Below the pieces are notes generated by a model. The model searched no databases. It was not told where the DNA came from and worked only from the letters and a program-made list of their open reading frames with translations. Shown one piece after another: positions 23,481-34,590 of a DNA stretch of 64,000 nt (position 1 is the first letter of the stretch; each line of letters begins with the position of its first letter). The DNA comes from Blastobasis lacticolella. Taxonomy: Eukaryota; Arthropoda; Insecta; Lepidoptera; Blastobasidae. A program made the translations under genes and the position numbers. The DNA lies in contig LR990039.1 of the NCBI GenBank assembly GCA_905147135.1, positions 28,579,708 to 28,643,707 of the forward strand. The letters run 5' to 3'.

Positions 23481-24438
23481 TTATAGGGGCATCGGATGTT
23501 CACAACATAAATCTTTATTATTACTAAAAAGATGCACGAGTTTGACGTGTACACAAGGTGATTTATAGAATCAGTAAATCACAGAATTGCACATTTCGAG
23601 AGTTTATCGCTGATCGACTAAACGAAAAGCTTTGGCTTATATTATACTGATGTACAGGAAAGCCCTAACCAATCCAAAAGCATAATCCGCTTTCGGAGAT
23701 GCATTATCTTAATTTTATACGAAAAATATTGCCATTTTTACAAAACATTTTTTTATATGAACGTCATAGCAAGAATAAGAAATATGACGACACAGCAACG
23801 CTGCTTTTAACTCTTGCCTTACGTTTACCTCATTATTTATGATTTTAGTTCAGGAAGATTTTTATTCTGAAAAAGATTAACAACAACCCATTCTAACACC
23901 GCTCCATAACAATGCCTTCACGCATCTGACAAGGGTATTTGTTACATAATGTACCTCCACAGTACGTTTGACGTGCTAGCTTGAACGCCGCCCCTTTTAG
24001 TTCTCCTTCCACGAGCCCGAGCACAATTATCATGCAGCCCTGCGACGCCGACCCCTTTCCCATCTTGCCGATGCGTTATTATAACAGCTTACCCTCACCA
24101 TTCGAGGAAGAACGAGCGTAAGTAGCCCAACATTTGTAAGGAAAACGCTATTCACGACCCGTTTCGAAGTAAGTACATCAATTCTCAAGACTACCCGCAT
24201 TTTAACGCAAAGTATTTGTACGCTTTCCAACGCTATTTATAGCACAGAGCGGAAACAGTAGGGTAGTAGTTGTTATTATATTTCGCTCATTAGTTCGCCA
24301 GCATTTGACCCTTTCGTTTTCCTGGCCCTTCCCGCGCGATACAATATTGAATATTGACATGGAGGTAATGGATTGCGGGCGGCGATTGTCCAACTTTGGT
24401 TATTCGATGTTGGTTGTAGGTTAGATTTTAATATTATA

Positions 24439-24612
24439 ATGGATGGCGAAAGTTTACTGTCCAATCCGTTGGAAGCCGGCTCGTATACATTTTTACGTTA
24501 TGAATTGGGTTCATGTTACAACAGTGCGCCGTTGCTTGATTTTTACAGAGACGTACACGAACAAGCTGAGCCGTTTTTATATATCTTTACTAATAATAAT
24601 AAGAATAAAGTG
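24439..24612 (+). CDS. Possible first coding exon, unknown protein
   Basis: An ATG at 24439 in the context ATTATAATGG opens a frame starting MDGESLLSNPLEAGSYTF and continuing through LRYELGSCYNSAPLLDF to a donor-like GTGGTAAGA at 24611-24617, so an exon would end at 24612 after 58 complete codons. The composition (acidic and aromatic residues mixed, no low complexity) looks more protein-like than most open frames here. No domain is recognised. A TATA-like CTATTTATAG lies about 200 bases upstream (near 24232). It could equally be a transposon ORF remnant or chance. No following exon was identified. Confidence 0.25.
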
Positions 24613-24825
24613 GTAAGATTTTGTTGCTTGTCGATTTTTATTATCTTTATATTGTCAGAAGTCAATGTCACTCCATTACGCAAATCAACAAATACAACAT
24701 TTTACAAATTATAAAACATATTAAATACCCAAAAATTATTCTCTTGACGTCCTTTGCCTTGTTTGTATGAATACATTTCAATACTACATATCTGATTTAA
24801 AAAATTCGTTCACCTATAGATAGCA

Positions 24826-25180
24826 TAGGGATGGCGAACCAATGGCACGCGAGCCACAGAGGGCACGTGAGCAAAAAATATGGCATGGCCGTTTAAGCTC
24901 GTTAAAGACTGAACAAATAAAAATTCTGCATATTGACTTTCAGTCTATCTACAGCATTAAGTTACTGTATAAAAACTCTTTGGTCTACAGTTAGGGTTAG
25001 TACTTAGCAAGCTCTTTGGTGTATTTTTTAATAGTCAAAGTTCAAAATTAAGTTTGTATAGGCTAACAGAACCCTATTTTCTTTAATGCTTCCATCACTA
25101 AGTCAAGATTCATTGACGGCACGTCATGGCCGCATTATTAAAATTTTAAAATTTATAGCACGTTTGCCAATATCTCCCCG
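24826..25180. mobile_element. Possible hAT-type non-autonomous element
   Basis: TAGGGATGGCGAACCAATGG is close to the terminal motif of some hAT elements (CAGGG-TGGCGAACC). A loosely complementary GCACGTTTGCCAAT lies near 25161-25175 and could be the decayed other end. No transposase frame was found. Confidence 0.3.
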
Positions 25181-25774
25181 CATATCACTATCCCAGACCT
25201 ATAGAAATAAACCTATTATTTTTATTTTTAAATAGACATCCTTAAGAAAACTACAAAAACTACTAAAGCTACAAAGCTTTAAGTCCACCTTTGTACTATT
25301 TTGTGCATAAAGTATTAAATAAATAAATAAAATAAAATGCAATAATACAACCCAAGGTAAATGTTGCATGTTAAATCGTAACTCATTTTTTTGTTAGATT
25401 TGAAATTGCCAGGATAAGGTTTCTATGTAAGAAAAAAAGGTAAGTAGGTGTAGGGTACTGTAGGAGTAGAACACGACGTGAATGAAGTCAGGCCGGGCTA
25501 ACTCGTAAGTAATATAGCTCAAAACCATCTTGAGTAGACTGATCGGTATCGAAATTGGTCTAGGTTCGCTCGCTCGGAAGCTACGCTGCCGCAGACAGAC
25601 ACCCGGATATACACGTCAAGCTTAAAACCTTGACGTCGCGTCGGTTAAAAATAGGCTGCACTAGTAGGGAAGCTGCAGATAGAACATTTATTCATTAATT
25701 TATAGTAACAATCATAACATCGTCATAGAAACCTATTTAACATGAATAGAATTAACAATACTTATATCAATCTC

Positions 25775-25845
25775 TTGGTGTCGGAGGCCAAGACTCATTT
25801 TGGGTCGCTGCGTCATCATAATAAGTAAGTAAGTTGTATATCAAT
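25775..25845 (+). mobile_element. LINE 3' tail with (TAAG)n
   Basis: GGTGTCGGAGGCCAAGACTC, then TTTGGGTCGCTGCGTCATC and a TAAGTAAGTAAG tail match the 3' terminus of a common lepidopteran LINE as I remember it. The piece is short and 5' truncated. Confidence 0.4.
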
Positions 25846-25911
25846 CTTAAGGTAGATACAATTGATTAATGTTTAAATCGTTTAAATAATTAAAATTTAC
25901 ATCGTCTTAGT

Positions 25912-26100
25912 CTAACCATTCAAAGAGGTAACGCCGCCAGCATTCTGGGAACGCTTCCGCTTGGAATGTCTGTTTTTATATGTAAATTTATTAGTGTAAA
26001 TTTTTTTAAATTCAGTTTGTCTATTGCTTTAAGTTTATATATTCTGTATATAACCATGTATTATCTATTTCATATAAAATATATATTTTTTTAATTTTCT
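25912..26100 (+). mobile_element. LINE ORF C-terminus and 3' UTR (QRGN family), in frame
   Basis: The plus frame reads TIQRGNAASILGTLPLG, a C-terminal motif shared by four fragments in this window (9300, 27320 reverse, 44284). Here it is uninterrupted, followed by an AT-rich 3' UTR that resembles the one after the 9300 copy (TATATTCTGTATATA). The motif belongs to a non-LTR retrotransposon ORF2 end; the clade is not certain. Confidence 0.6.
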
Positions 26101-26104
26101 ACTG

Positions 26105-27055
26105 TTATTTTTTAATTATATGAAATGAATAATTTGTATGAAATACTTGCTAATTCAACTAACTTCATAAGTTGATTTCATTGACCTTTTTTGTCAAATA
26201 ACTACAAATTTTCGGTATTAGTGCTTTTTTCTTTCTTCAATGGCAAATGGCATTGCCTTTTTTAAGCTAAATTTCATGATTCTTGGCCAACGGGAAGTAC
26301 CCTATCGGTTTTAATTCCCTTGCGGCGTCAAAATATGGTGCATAAACGGAACAAAAACGGGTGTATCTTTTGATTGCGTTGACTTAGAAATTTAATTTTT
26401 CCCTGCTCCAAGGGATTGCAAACCTGAGTATTTGATATTAATTTCAGCGTGGTACCTTCACGCGTTCCCGAGAAAAAGGGACTTGAATGAATGCCACTCC
26501 ATTAAATGTCCAGTATAAGAAAATACAAAATCAACAGCAGAAGCTTAAACAATACATTACCAAATTACTAAAATATGATAGACGTATCGATTGACAGATA
26601 GGAAAAAGGCCCCCTTTGTTCCAAAATAGATAACCACGTTTCATAACCAGACTTCCGAAGTTCCCCAGTCACGCCCTCAAACCGGCCGATATCACAATGA
26701 GGTAAATTATGACGTAAAAGTATCGAGGGCCCAATCTCCAAGCCATCCCGCGTCTGTCGCGCGAAGGGGTGATAAATTCATCACGATGACAGGGGTCAAT
26801 CTCTGCGCGATGGGGTGGCCAATACGCATTAGGTGGACTCGTGCGACCGCGGCGTTTGTCTTTGATTGATGTACAGTGTTTATGAATCCACTCATACGTG
26901 GCGCGAATATAATTAGTCTTGCAAAGACGCTGTACAGTTCAAACGAGGTAACACCTTCGTAGGATTGACAAACTATTTTCTAATCAGATTGTTCCACAAA
27001 AATTGTAGAACTTGTAGTCTGCCCCCTTAATTAAAACATAACATACGAAAACGTA
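26105..27055. other. Non-coding stretch
   Basis: The part 26690-26880 is GC-richer and repeat-like (AGGGGTGATAAATTCATCAC, GACAGGGGTCAATCTCTG), but its borders are unknown. No gene was recognised. Confidence 0.4.
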
Positions 27056-27058
27056 CAA

Positions 27059-27300
27059 GAGCGTCAATGGCCTAGTGGTTGAGGTACGGTTCGTAAGAGA
27101 AAGAACTGGGTTCGAAGTGTTCTAACCCCAGTGCGGCGGCACATTCCAGGCGACTGAATATGTAACCATGATCCAATCTCATCAGGTTTCCCCGTTAACA
27201 GGGTCACGGAGGTCACATGGCAGTCGTTCCACTGTAATTAGGTGATCTGCCAAATCCTGGACCAGGGTCAAGGCGGACCCTGGGCTCTCGCGCGCGATAA
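27059..27300 (+). mobile_element. tRNA-derived SINE, family 1
   Basis: The head shows A box TGGCCTAGTGG (27068-27078) and B box GGTTCGAAGTG (27109-27119), 41 bases apart. The shared body block follows in this order: GGCGACTGAATATGTAACC, CCGTTAACAGGGTCACGGAG and GATCTGCCAAATCCTGGACC, ending in CTCTCGCGCGCGATAATTATT. Compared with the 17188 copy, the middle part containing ATCACGATGTTTTCCC is missing. Confidence 0.7.
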
Positions 27301-27319
27301 TTATTTTTACGTACGAATT

Positions 27320-27490
27320 ACCTCTTTTAAAAGAAAGGGTATTTATAATGAACGAAGAAGAGGTTAAAAAACATAAAAAGCACACATAAGCGTAAGTAAG
27401 CAAGGCATCCACACCGGAGCCCCGGAATTGTGCCCAGAAAGCTGGCTGCGTTACCTCGTTGAATAGCAATGCTTATTCTCTGACCGAGGA
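27320..27490 (-). mobile_element. LINE ORF C-terminus (QRGN family)
   Basis: Minus-strand translation gives AIQRGNAASFLGTIPGL, matching the copies at 25912 and 44284. It lies directly after the SINE copy, in opposite orientation. Confidence 0.6.
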
Positions 27491-27494
27491 AACC

Positions 27495-29550
27495 AGGTTT
27501 CCGGTCACCTGTGATGTGTAGCAGTCTTTTAGACATTTCTGAAAATAACTTTTTAGCACGTCTTTACTTTTAATTGTTTATTTCAACCTCCTTTCCTATT
27601 ATTGGTTAGTTAAAATGGAGGAGGTGTCAAAAATTTAAAATGATCCCTATTTCAAGTATTTTTATAGGAATTGGTCTAAACATTTGTGTAAATTGGCCTA
27701 AAGTTTTCTAAAACCCTATACCGGATTTACTTTTGTTTATTTTAACGAGTAGGGATATTTACGAGCTTCAATTGCACAATTAAAAGTTCACGCTCATGTT
27801 TTCCGAAAGTTCTTATTGTAGTTCGTGCATTAATTTAATAGGGATGCTGTAAATACCCTTTTTTGGCTTTGGTTTGCTCCAAAGTATTATTTATGTAAGT
27901 TCATAAACCGTACAAGGATAGGACCTTCGGAGTGCTAGTGCGCAGGTGTGTCAATTCTATTGAAGACCTGGCGAACCCAATTTATCCGGAGATTTTAGGC
28001 CCGCTGAATACGAACTCATCCAATTAAATGGGTCTAAAACTGTGTTAAAATTGCATCCAAAGTTCGTGGTATCGATACCAACAGTGAAATTACGATGTAA
28101 TAACACCGTTTCAAATCGAAACCATTTCAGTTTTATACTGCTCCTGTAAAATCAAATCCTGTAATTCATGTAATTATACCGTTTTGTTCCCCAGCACCTC
28201 ATTTTTATCGGCTAGACCCTTCTATAAACCTCGAGTCCAACACGAAAGCGTCGACACAAAGAAACACTTGGTGTTGAGTCGGGCTTCCCGAGGACAAAGC
28301 TTTTATTCCCGGTGTGGAGCCCACAACAAACTTTATTAAGATGTAGATGACGAACTTGATTACAACTTTGAGGGCTTTACTCGTAAAAACCAGAAACGTA
28401 TTTCATCTCACCACAACACAAGGAACGACAATTCACGTCTACAAAAACACAATAGCAGGAAATTATTAATTTTGGTACCTTTGCGGCCTTATCTACAGAT
28501 AAAAATAAATTATTATTGGTCGTGTGTTTTTTATTCAGAGAAGAGAAATTAATAGTAATAACATACCATGAAGGGGTGCCAATCAGCTTCTGAGACTGAT
28601 CAACCTGTAAGAAAGGTTTAAACGTAGGTACCACATGGGTACCATACCCTCCATAACCTTAAAGAGCTACGACATTATTAATGTGTTGCCTTTCTATATG
28701 AAAGCACACAGAAAGTCAATAAGTAATAAGAGGGATTTCAATTTAAAATTTTATGTGTTTAAGCAGAACTATTTTAATTAATTTCCGTAATAATACAACG
28801 CAGAATACGCTTTTGCATTTAATGCTCACCAAATAAAGTTTGCACCATAACATATGACGGTAATTCTTATTACCTCTAAGTTAATAAGTCCTGAGTTATT
28901 ACTTAGGTTGTATTTTCTAAGGATTCTCGTGCAAGACACTCGTACCTACTCCCAGTCTGGACTACCTTCATACTGCAGTGCCTTTAATGGTGGCTTTAAA
29001 TTTAAAACGCAATTCCTTCTGAGTCAGCGGAAATTGGGCTCTAAATAATAGCGACACGTTATTCACCTTTAATTAGAGCTTTTCCACCTGGAATAGAAGA
29101 AGTCTTCTCTCGCCGGTATTACCATTCATATCGTTTGTTACTTTAATATTCTCGGGAGACGTAGAATTGGGGTATTAGAGGCCATTTGTATTCTGACCCC
29201 GGTGTGTTATGCCCCAACGCGCGGGCGAAGTATCCGATTGATACCGTGGGCAGCCCTACTCCCGGGTTCCCGACGGTTTCCCGAACAGATAAAGCGGGCG
29301 CTTGGCGAATTTAGTAGATTTCTTCTTTATAAGTATCGGAAAAGTTTAAAGTACGTGAGAGCATCTGTTTAAAACTCGGAAGAATTTAAGAGGGTCTGAG
29401 GTTTTGTTTATTTTTCGTAGAATAAGTTGTGGAGGTGGCGAGGCAAGGTGGTAAAGACAATAGGTATTTATTAGAGCTATTTTTAAAATCTAAACTATAC
29501 CATAATAAGATATTTATATTTACCTATGCATTAACATTTTGAAAAGCGTA
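27495..29550. other. Non-coding stretch, no feature recognised
   Basis: Open frames are below 90 codons without domains. A GC-richer island at 29175-29300 (CCCCAACGCGCGGGCG) has no evident coding frame. Confidence 0.4.
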
Positions 29551-29554
29551 AAGG

Positions 29555-29870
29555 GCCTAGTGTTGAGAGGGTCCGACTCGTAAGCGAAAGGTACTGGCTC
29601 TTTTCCGAGTTATGTACATTTTATTAAATAATAACCGATGCTTTTACGGTTAGGGAAAACATCGTGATGAGACCAGATGCACATTCAGGCGACTGAATTT
29701 TTAACCATGATCCAATCTGGTCTAGTTCCTCTGGTAGCAGGGTCACGGAGGTCAGATGACAGTAGCTCTATGATATCTGATCTGCCAAATCATGGTCAAG
29801 CCGGACGCCGGGCTCTCGTGGGCTAGAGCACAACCAGGACATTACCGCCATGATAATTTTTTTTATTAAT
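29555..29870 (+). mobile_element. tRNA-derived SINE, family 1, diverged head
   Basis: The body is well preserved: AACATCGTGATGAGACC, GCACATTCAGGCGACTGAAT, AGCAGGGTCACGGAGGTCAG and GATCTGCCAAATCATGG, ending in GCTCTCGTGGGCTAGAGC. The head (GGGCCTAGTGTTGAGAGGG) keeps a weak A box; the B box is eroded. Unlike the 27059 copy it retains the middle block. Confidence 0.65.
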
Positions 29871-30399
29871 AACTTTATACTATAATTTTATTTACAGCAC
29901 AAAATAGGTAGGTATTTTAATATTTCGACAGAATTACAGAATTCTTCATACAAAAATTTTATAGCCTTTTTGTGGCCGTGGATAATAGCTGACTCGCTGT
30001 AGTGAAAGCAGCTTATCGGATTTGCGTAATTTCAATATTCAAATTTACATACGTACCAATTATTTCGCAATGGCTGAAACCAAAAGCTTTTATACCAGTT
30101 TTCTCGTTTGTATATTATCTCTATGGGCTAAAATGATGATGTTTACATGATAATGAGGCGAAATGTCAATCGTTCTGATGAATCGCGTTTTTTCGGGCCA
30201 AACTCCAGGAAATTGAAAATTACACAGAACCCAACAAGTACTACAAGTACATGTACAGTGGGATTTGTAGCGGAACTAATGAAACTTTAGGCGGATATCT
30301 CCGTGAACGCCCGGCACCTAGGACACAAAGCTTTCCCAAAGACAATAAAGAGCGAATGAGCACCTAGACTGTGCGCGGCGACCTACATCCTGCGAGCCA

Positions 30400-30495
30400 G
30401 AGGCCGATTATTTAGGCATCGCTGTGAATTTCTCAGCTTAAGAGACAGAGTGAAGACTAGAAGAATCGGGGGGAGGCCTTTGCCCAGCAGTGGGA
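30400..30495 (+). mobile_element. LINE 3' end fragment (RTE-like)
   Basis: The plus frame ends GEAFAQQWDD, the characteristic last residues of RTE-type ORFs (EAYAQQW). Related tails are at 36940 (reverse) and 39718. A (AAT)n-type tail follows. Confidence 0.5.
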
Positions 30496-30614
30496 TGATA
30501 TAATAATAGTCGTGTTTTCCAAATTTTTGTGTTGTGGTGTTTCTGTTTGTGTAAATAAATATTTCTTATTCTTATTCTTAATAATAATAAGAGACAGAAT
30601 ACTTATTGTTTAGT

Positions 30615-30960
30615 TAGGACAGATCGATGGATTTGGCAGATCAAGTAATTACAGTGGATCGACTGCCATCTGAGTCAGGCTGAGTGTAAGTTTTGCTTCG
30701 ATTTTTCTTTAATATCCCGTTGGGGTTTACGTCGAAAGAATGAAGAAAAAACTTCATTTACGTACCACTAGATGGCACTATATATTTTTTCATACAAATT
30801 TTTTCGTAAATGCAAACGCGATTGTAAAGTAAATTTGAAGCAAAAGTTACATTCCTCTGACCTCCATGACCCTGTTAAAAGGGAAACCTCACCAGATTGA
30901 ATCATGATAGGTTTTATCACGATGTTTTCCCTCACCGTGAGAGCTAGGACCTAGTTAGGA
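30615..30960 (-). mobile_element. tRNA-derived SINE, family 1, split by a MITE
   Basis: Plus-strand text GGATTTGGCAGATCAAGTAA and GGATCGACTGCCATCTGA is interrupted at 30673 and resumes at 30861 with CCTCCATGACCCTGTTAAAA, then GGTTTTATCACGATGTTTTC. In the other copies these parts are contiguous (CATCTGACCTCC), so the break point can be read to the base. Confidence 0.7.
30674..30855. mobile_element. MITE inserted in a SINE
   Basis: The ends are inverted: TGTAAGTTTTGCTTC near the left end and GAAGCAAAAGTTACA near the right end, with weaker pairing outside. A five-base TCTGA stands at both edges (30669-30673 and 30856-30860) and is the likely target duplication. The interior holds ACTAGATGGCACTATA and has no ORF. 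Confidence 0.65.
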
Positions 30961-31330
30961 CCTATTATTACAAAAATATTAGTAGGTACATAATTATCCC
31001 TTAGCTATTTATCTAAAAGGCTACCTAATTTAATTTCCAAACATTTAGTAACATACGTCGTTTCCATGTTAGGCGTAGGTCTCACCATAAAACTAAAATG
31101 AATATATAACACTATAATATAGGTATTAGATTAGGTACAAAATAATAGTTATATTTATTTAAATACACGGAATATTAACCTAACATAAACCAATTACAAT
31201 ATTACAAAAACTAAACACAACTTAATAAAACAATCACCAAACCTATCATCCGATAAACCCTATAATTTTCTATCCATAATAGGAATCCTAGCTTTGCTGT
31301 AATATAATTCCTTAACTACTAACTTAATTA

Positions 31331-31505
31331 AGGGCCGATTTTTCAATCCTCCGATAACACTTATCTGCCCGATAAAGTAATACACATCCAAATTAAAACA
31401 CACTATAATCCTTCACTTATTTAAGAAGTAATGACAATTTTATTTTAGTCGCACAATAACTTATCGGACTGATATGTTTTATCTGAGGATTGAAAAATCG
31501 GCCCT
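31331..31505. mobile_element. 175-bp MITE, possibly piggyBac-type
   Basis: The ends are perfect inverted repeats over about 21 bases: GGGCCGATTTTTCAATCC at the left and GGATTGAAAAATCGGCCC at the right. The pairing continues weakly inward (GATAA...TTATC). The left flank is TTAA, directly before GGGCC. The right flank is TAAG, which could be TTAA with one T lost; that would fit piggyBac-type insertion. No ORF. Confidence 0.7.
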
Positions 31506-31747
31506 AAGTCTATTATCCTTTCAAAGTCAAATTCACAATCAAAGTATTGTGTAGCTAGAAAAAACTTTCAAGGAACGTTGCAGAGTAATAGGTACCTACT
31601 ATTTCTAAAGGAACAACATTATAGTATAGTCTACTAAAGGTGTTCGCTATTTCCCGCCGATTTTCATTGGCGTGGAATTCAAGATTTCCCGATTTCCCGA
31701 CACCCCATTTACATAGTCATTTTATCTGTAGACTCTGTTGACAAACC

Positions 31748-31903
31748 GGATGTTCCAGGTCTGTATACATGATAAATCGTTTAGGAGGAGTGCACTGTGG
31801 CGCACACGATAGCTGTGGAGAGGATGCTTCAAGACAGCCATGAACAGGACAGTACAATAGGCGCTATCACTGTTTCCTATTCCGGTGATTTTTATCACAA
31901 GTT
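31748..31903. repeat. Dispersed repeat, copy 1
   Basis: CCAGGTCTGTATACATG, GAGTGCACTGTGGCGCACA and TTTTATCACAAGTT occur in the same order at 32759-32923. The two copies are about 1 kb apart, same orientation, with roughly 80 percent identity by eye. Confidence 0.6.
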
Positions 31904-32758
31904 GGCGGTAGTGACGTGTGGCACCGGCCGACGATATAAACGCCTGACTCAAGCATTCTGTATGTAGCCAAAATTAGAGCGACTTGAGCAATTGTAAGTT
32001 AATCGTAATCAAAACTGATTGAATAATCAAGACATCCGACTGTATAGTATAAGATAGTAGCTAAAATATTTTTTCTTCTAGAAGTCTTTATTATTTAAAA
32101 TCAGGTTGCTGACTTCAATCTGCTAATAACCTAAGTCGCTTTACTTTTTAGACAGAGTCTAGCTATCTAAAATTTCAATTCTAGTTCTGTATCTACCACG
32201 TCTATCCTACCAACATTACTTACTTTAAAATTAAAATATTATTTTGTCCCCGCGGCTGTTTCTTCCAGGGGTGCCAGAATACAATTATTAGGCGTAGCTT
32301 GACTCTCGCGCTATTAAGCCAGCTCGTGTGTTGAATTCTTTACACTAATTAGAAATTCACTTAGTCCCACACAGGGCCCGCCCGTTGAGAGCCTGCATTA
32401 AGACTAATATAATTAACTTTTAGAGTGCACGCCATGTGGACCAAAGTTTAATTAACTTGCGTGCCTAAATTCGGTCGACGATTTTTGAGTGCTGTTTGCG
32501 TGGTGCTGCTGCACTGATATTCTCTATAAAAAGTTACGATGTTAACATACTACTATTTTATATCTACTAAGGGCTTTCTTAACCGCACATCACGTAAGAT
32601 TTTACGAGATTATTGAGTAGATTTACTAAATGGAAAATATTGAAATTCGGTAAAAGCGAAATTTTAATTTGACCATGGATTTACATGGTACGGAAAGTCC
32701 TGTTTATCACGGTATCACGATGTTACTCTTGTCGATGTTACTATCGACAAATCCTCAA

Positions 32759-32985
32759 CGGATGATCCAGGTCTGTATACATGGTTCATCGTTTAGGATG
32801 AGTGCACTGTGGCGCACATGAAAGCTACAGAAGCTGTAGAGAGGATTTCTCAAGACATCCATGGACAGACCCGTACAATAGATTGTATCACTGTTCCCTA
32901 TGGGGTAACTTTTATCACAAGTTTATCACCAAGTTTTGTCCATGGATATCTTGAAGCATACTCTCTAAAGCTTTCGCATGTATGA
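32759..32985. repeat. Dispersed repeat, copy 2, extended into a fold-back
   Basis: After the region shared with copy 1, the sequence turns back: TGTCCATGGATATCTTGAAG at about 32937 is the near reverse complement of CTCAAGACATCCATGGACA at about 32850. Copy 1 lacks this return arm. The fold-back therefore looks like the more complete form of the element. Confidence 0.5.
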
Positions 32986-32999
32986 TCAAGAGTACCCAC

Positions 33000-34180
33000 T
33001 GAAGTTGCACTTCACGCAATATATGCCAAGTCGACTTAGTACACAAACACAAACGACAGACGACAGCTATTGGCCGCGTAGAATTTCTATACTCTGTAAG
33101 TGCATTCAGACTTCCAGTAGATTAAATTTTTAAAGCAAATACCTTTCTTATTTTCACACAAGCGTGGAAGTTGGTACACACTTTTCTTGGGTCAAAATAA
33201 GCAGCTGGTAATAAAAATCAATGTGTGTATGTGGACACCGAAATGATTGGACCGATTTTTATGCAATTTTAAGACAATCTTCAGATTAGCCCACCGGTTG
33301 ATCTTTATATCAGTTGGAATAAGAATTACAAGTGAATATTAATTGTTATACGCGCTTTATGTAAGGACAAATAGTCGAGTTTCAAGTACAATATCTATTA
33401 GACCATTTATTTCAGACCAGTGATTCCCCGAGGTTTTCTTCTGCGAGGAACGCTAACTTTGAATTTTAAACTGCCTCGCGGGAGCCTTAAAGATTTCCAA
33501 GGATAAATGTAACACTCGGATATACTCTTACTTCCATGTTGAAGATGTCTCTTTGCAAGCAAATATCTTAACTTTTTATAATATTGTCATAGATTTATAG
33601 ATACGGCTGTCCATATCATAAATCATAATGTATTATTGAAGAAGTGGTCCCAAAATACCTAGTGGCCTTTGTGCCATTTCATTTTTGAGAAAAAGCAACT
33701 TATGGTCTCGATACATTCAACAAATCCCTTCCTGTTTATTACGAACCATGACCCAGTTCTGTTCGACGTCCAAATTGAATAGTTAGGACCGACATGGACC
33801 AACGTTGCCTTTCGCGATAATAATTGGAAAATTGCTCGGAAACTATTCCGGGGTTATATCGTTAGCCCGCTGGCCCGAATGTTTGCAAAGCATCTACAGA
33901 AAAATAAGTCGAGCTTCTCATTACGAGCTTGCACTTGATACTTTTCCCTATTTATTATTTATGGGACTGTATCTCGAATTAGTCAACATAACGAATATTT
34001 TTACTACGAATAATCTAAAAACGAGATTTATAGGTACATCGAAATTCGGGAAATTTTGTTCGACACCTAGTCTGTGATTATTTTATTCGTTTGTTTTTAG
34101 ATGTGTTTTTAAAGTAAGATATAAATCTAACAGAACAATCGAGTTAGAAAAATTATGCCGTATAGTTTCGGACAGATCCA
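33000..34180. other. Non-coding stretch
   Basis: An open plus frame at 33805-34077 has no ATG-associated signals, domain or splice context that I trust. Nothing else was recognised. Confidence 0.4.
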
Positions 34181-34187
34181 AGTCATA

Positions 34188-34328
34188 TTCTGAGGTGCTG
34201 TCCTAATTGACAACGGCCATTCGACTATGATCGTACGACATGCTGTTTTGAGGTCTCCTATTGGTCGGGCAACGTCCGTCGTACGACCATGGTCGCACGA
34301 CCGCTGCCAATTCGGACAGCGCCTCAAT
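34188..34328. mobile_element. 141-bp MITE with 50-bp inverted arms, next to an exon
   Basis: The left arm (34188-34239) holds GAGGTGCTGTCCTAATTG and ends TCGTACGAC. The right arm (34279-34328) begins GTCGTACGAC and ends CAATTCGGACAGCGCCTC. The arms pair at about 80 percent over 50 bases. The loop is 39 bases. It ends 17 bases before the proposed exon start at 34346, so it lies where the branch point and polypyrimidine tract of the upstream intron should be. Confidence 0.65.
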
Positions 34329-34345
34329 CCACTGCTCATGTGCAG

Positions 34346-34590
34346 GGTTGCGGGCGCGACGATGACCGCTCACGCAGTATGGAGATGAAGAAGCAAGACA
34401 AGTCCGGCAGCTTGTCCCCCGTGAAGCCCACCCTGAAGCGAGACAGCGGCGACGAAGGCAAGGGCTCTCGCTCTAGCAGCAAGTCCGAGAAGGAGCTCAA
34501 GGTACTCCCGGAGAAGTCACCGAGCGACGACGGCTCACGGCAGCGCCGGCTCTCCAAGGCTAGCGAATCTTCCAGGGAAACCTTCGAGAG
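34346..34590 (+). CDS. Internal coding exon A of an unidentified gene
   Basis: This exon is proposed from an acceptor CATGTGCAG|GG at 34345/34346 to a strong donor GAG|GTGAGTG at 34590/34591. The frame reads GCGRDDDRSRSMEMKKQ, SGSLSPVKPTLKRDSG, SRSSSKSEKEL and SKASESSRETFE, and stops in codon phase 2. It is a disordered, highly charged Ser/Lys/Glu/Asp segment with SP and RxxS sites that could be phosphorylated (for example KRDSGDE and RRLSKASES). Third codon positions are G/C-rich, unlike the AT-rich surroundings, which supports real coding. The start is less sure: an acceptor at CACGCAG (34377) or an initiating ATG at 34379 are alternatives. No homologue is recognised. It joins exon B in frame. 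Confidence 0.65.
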
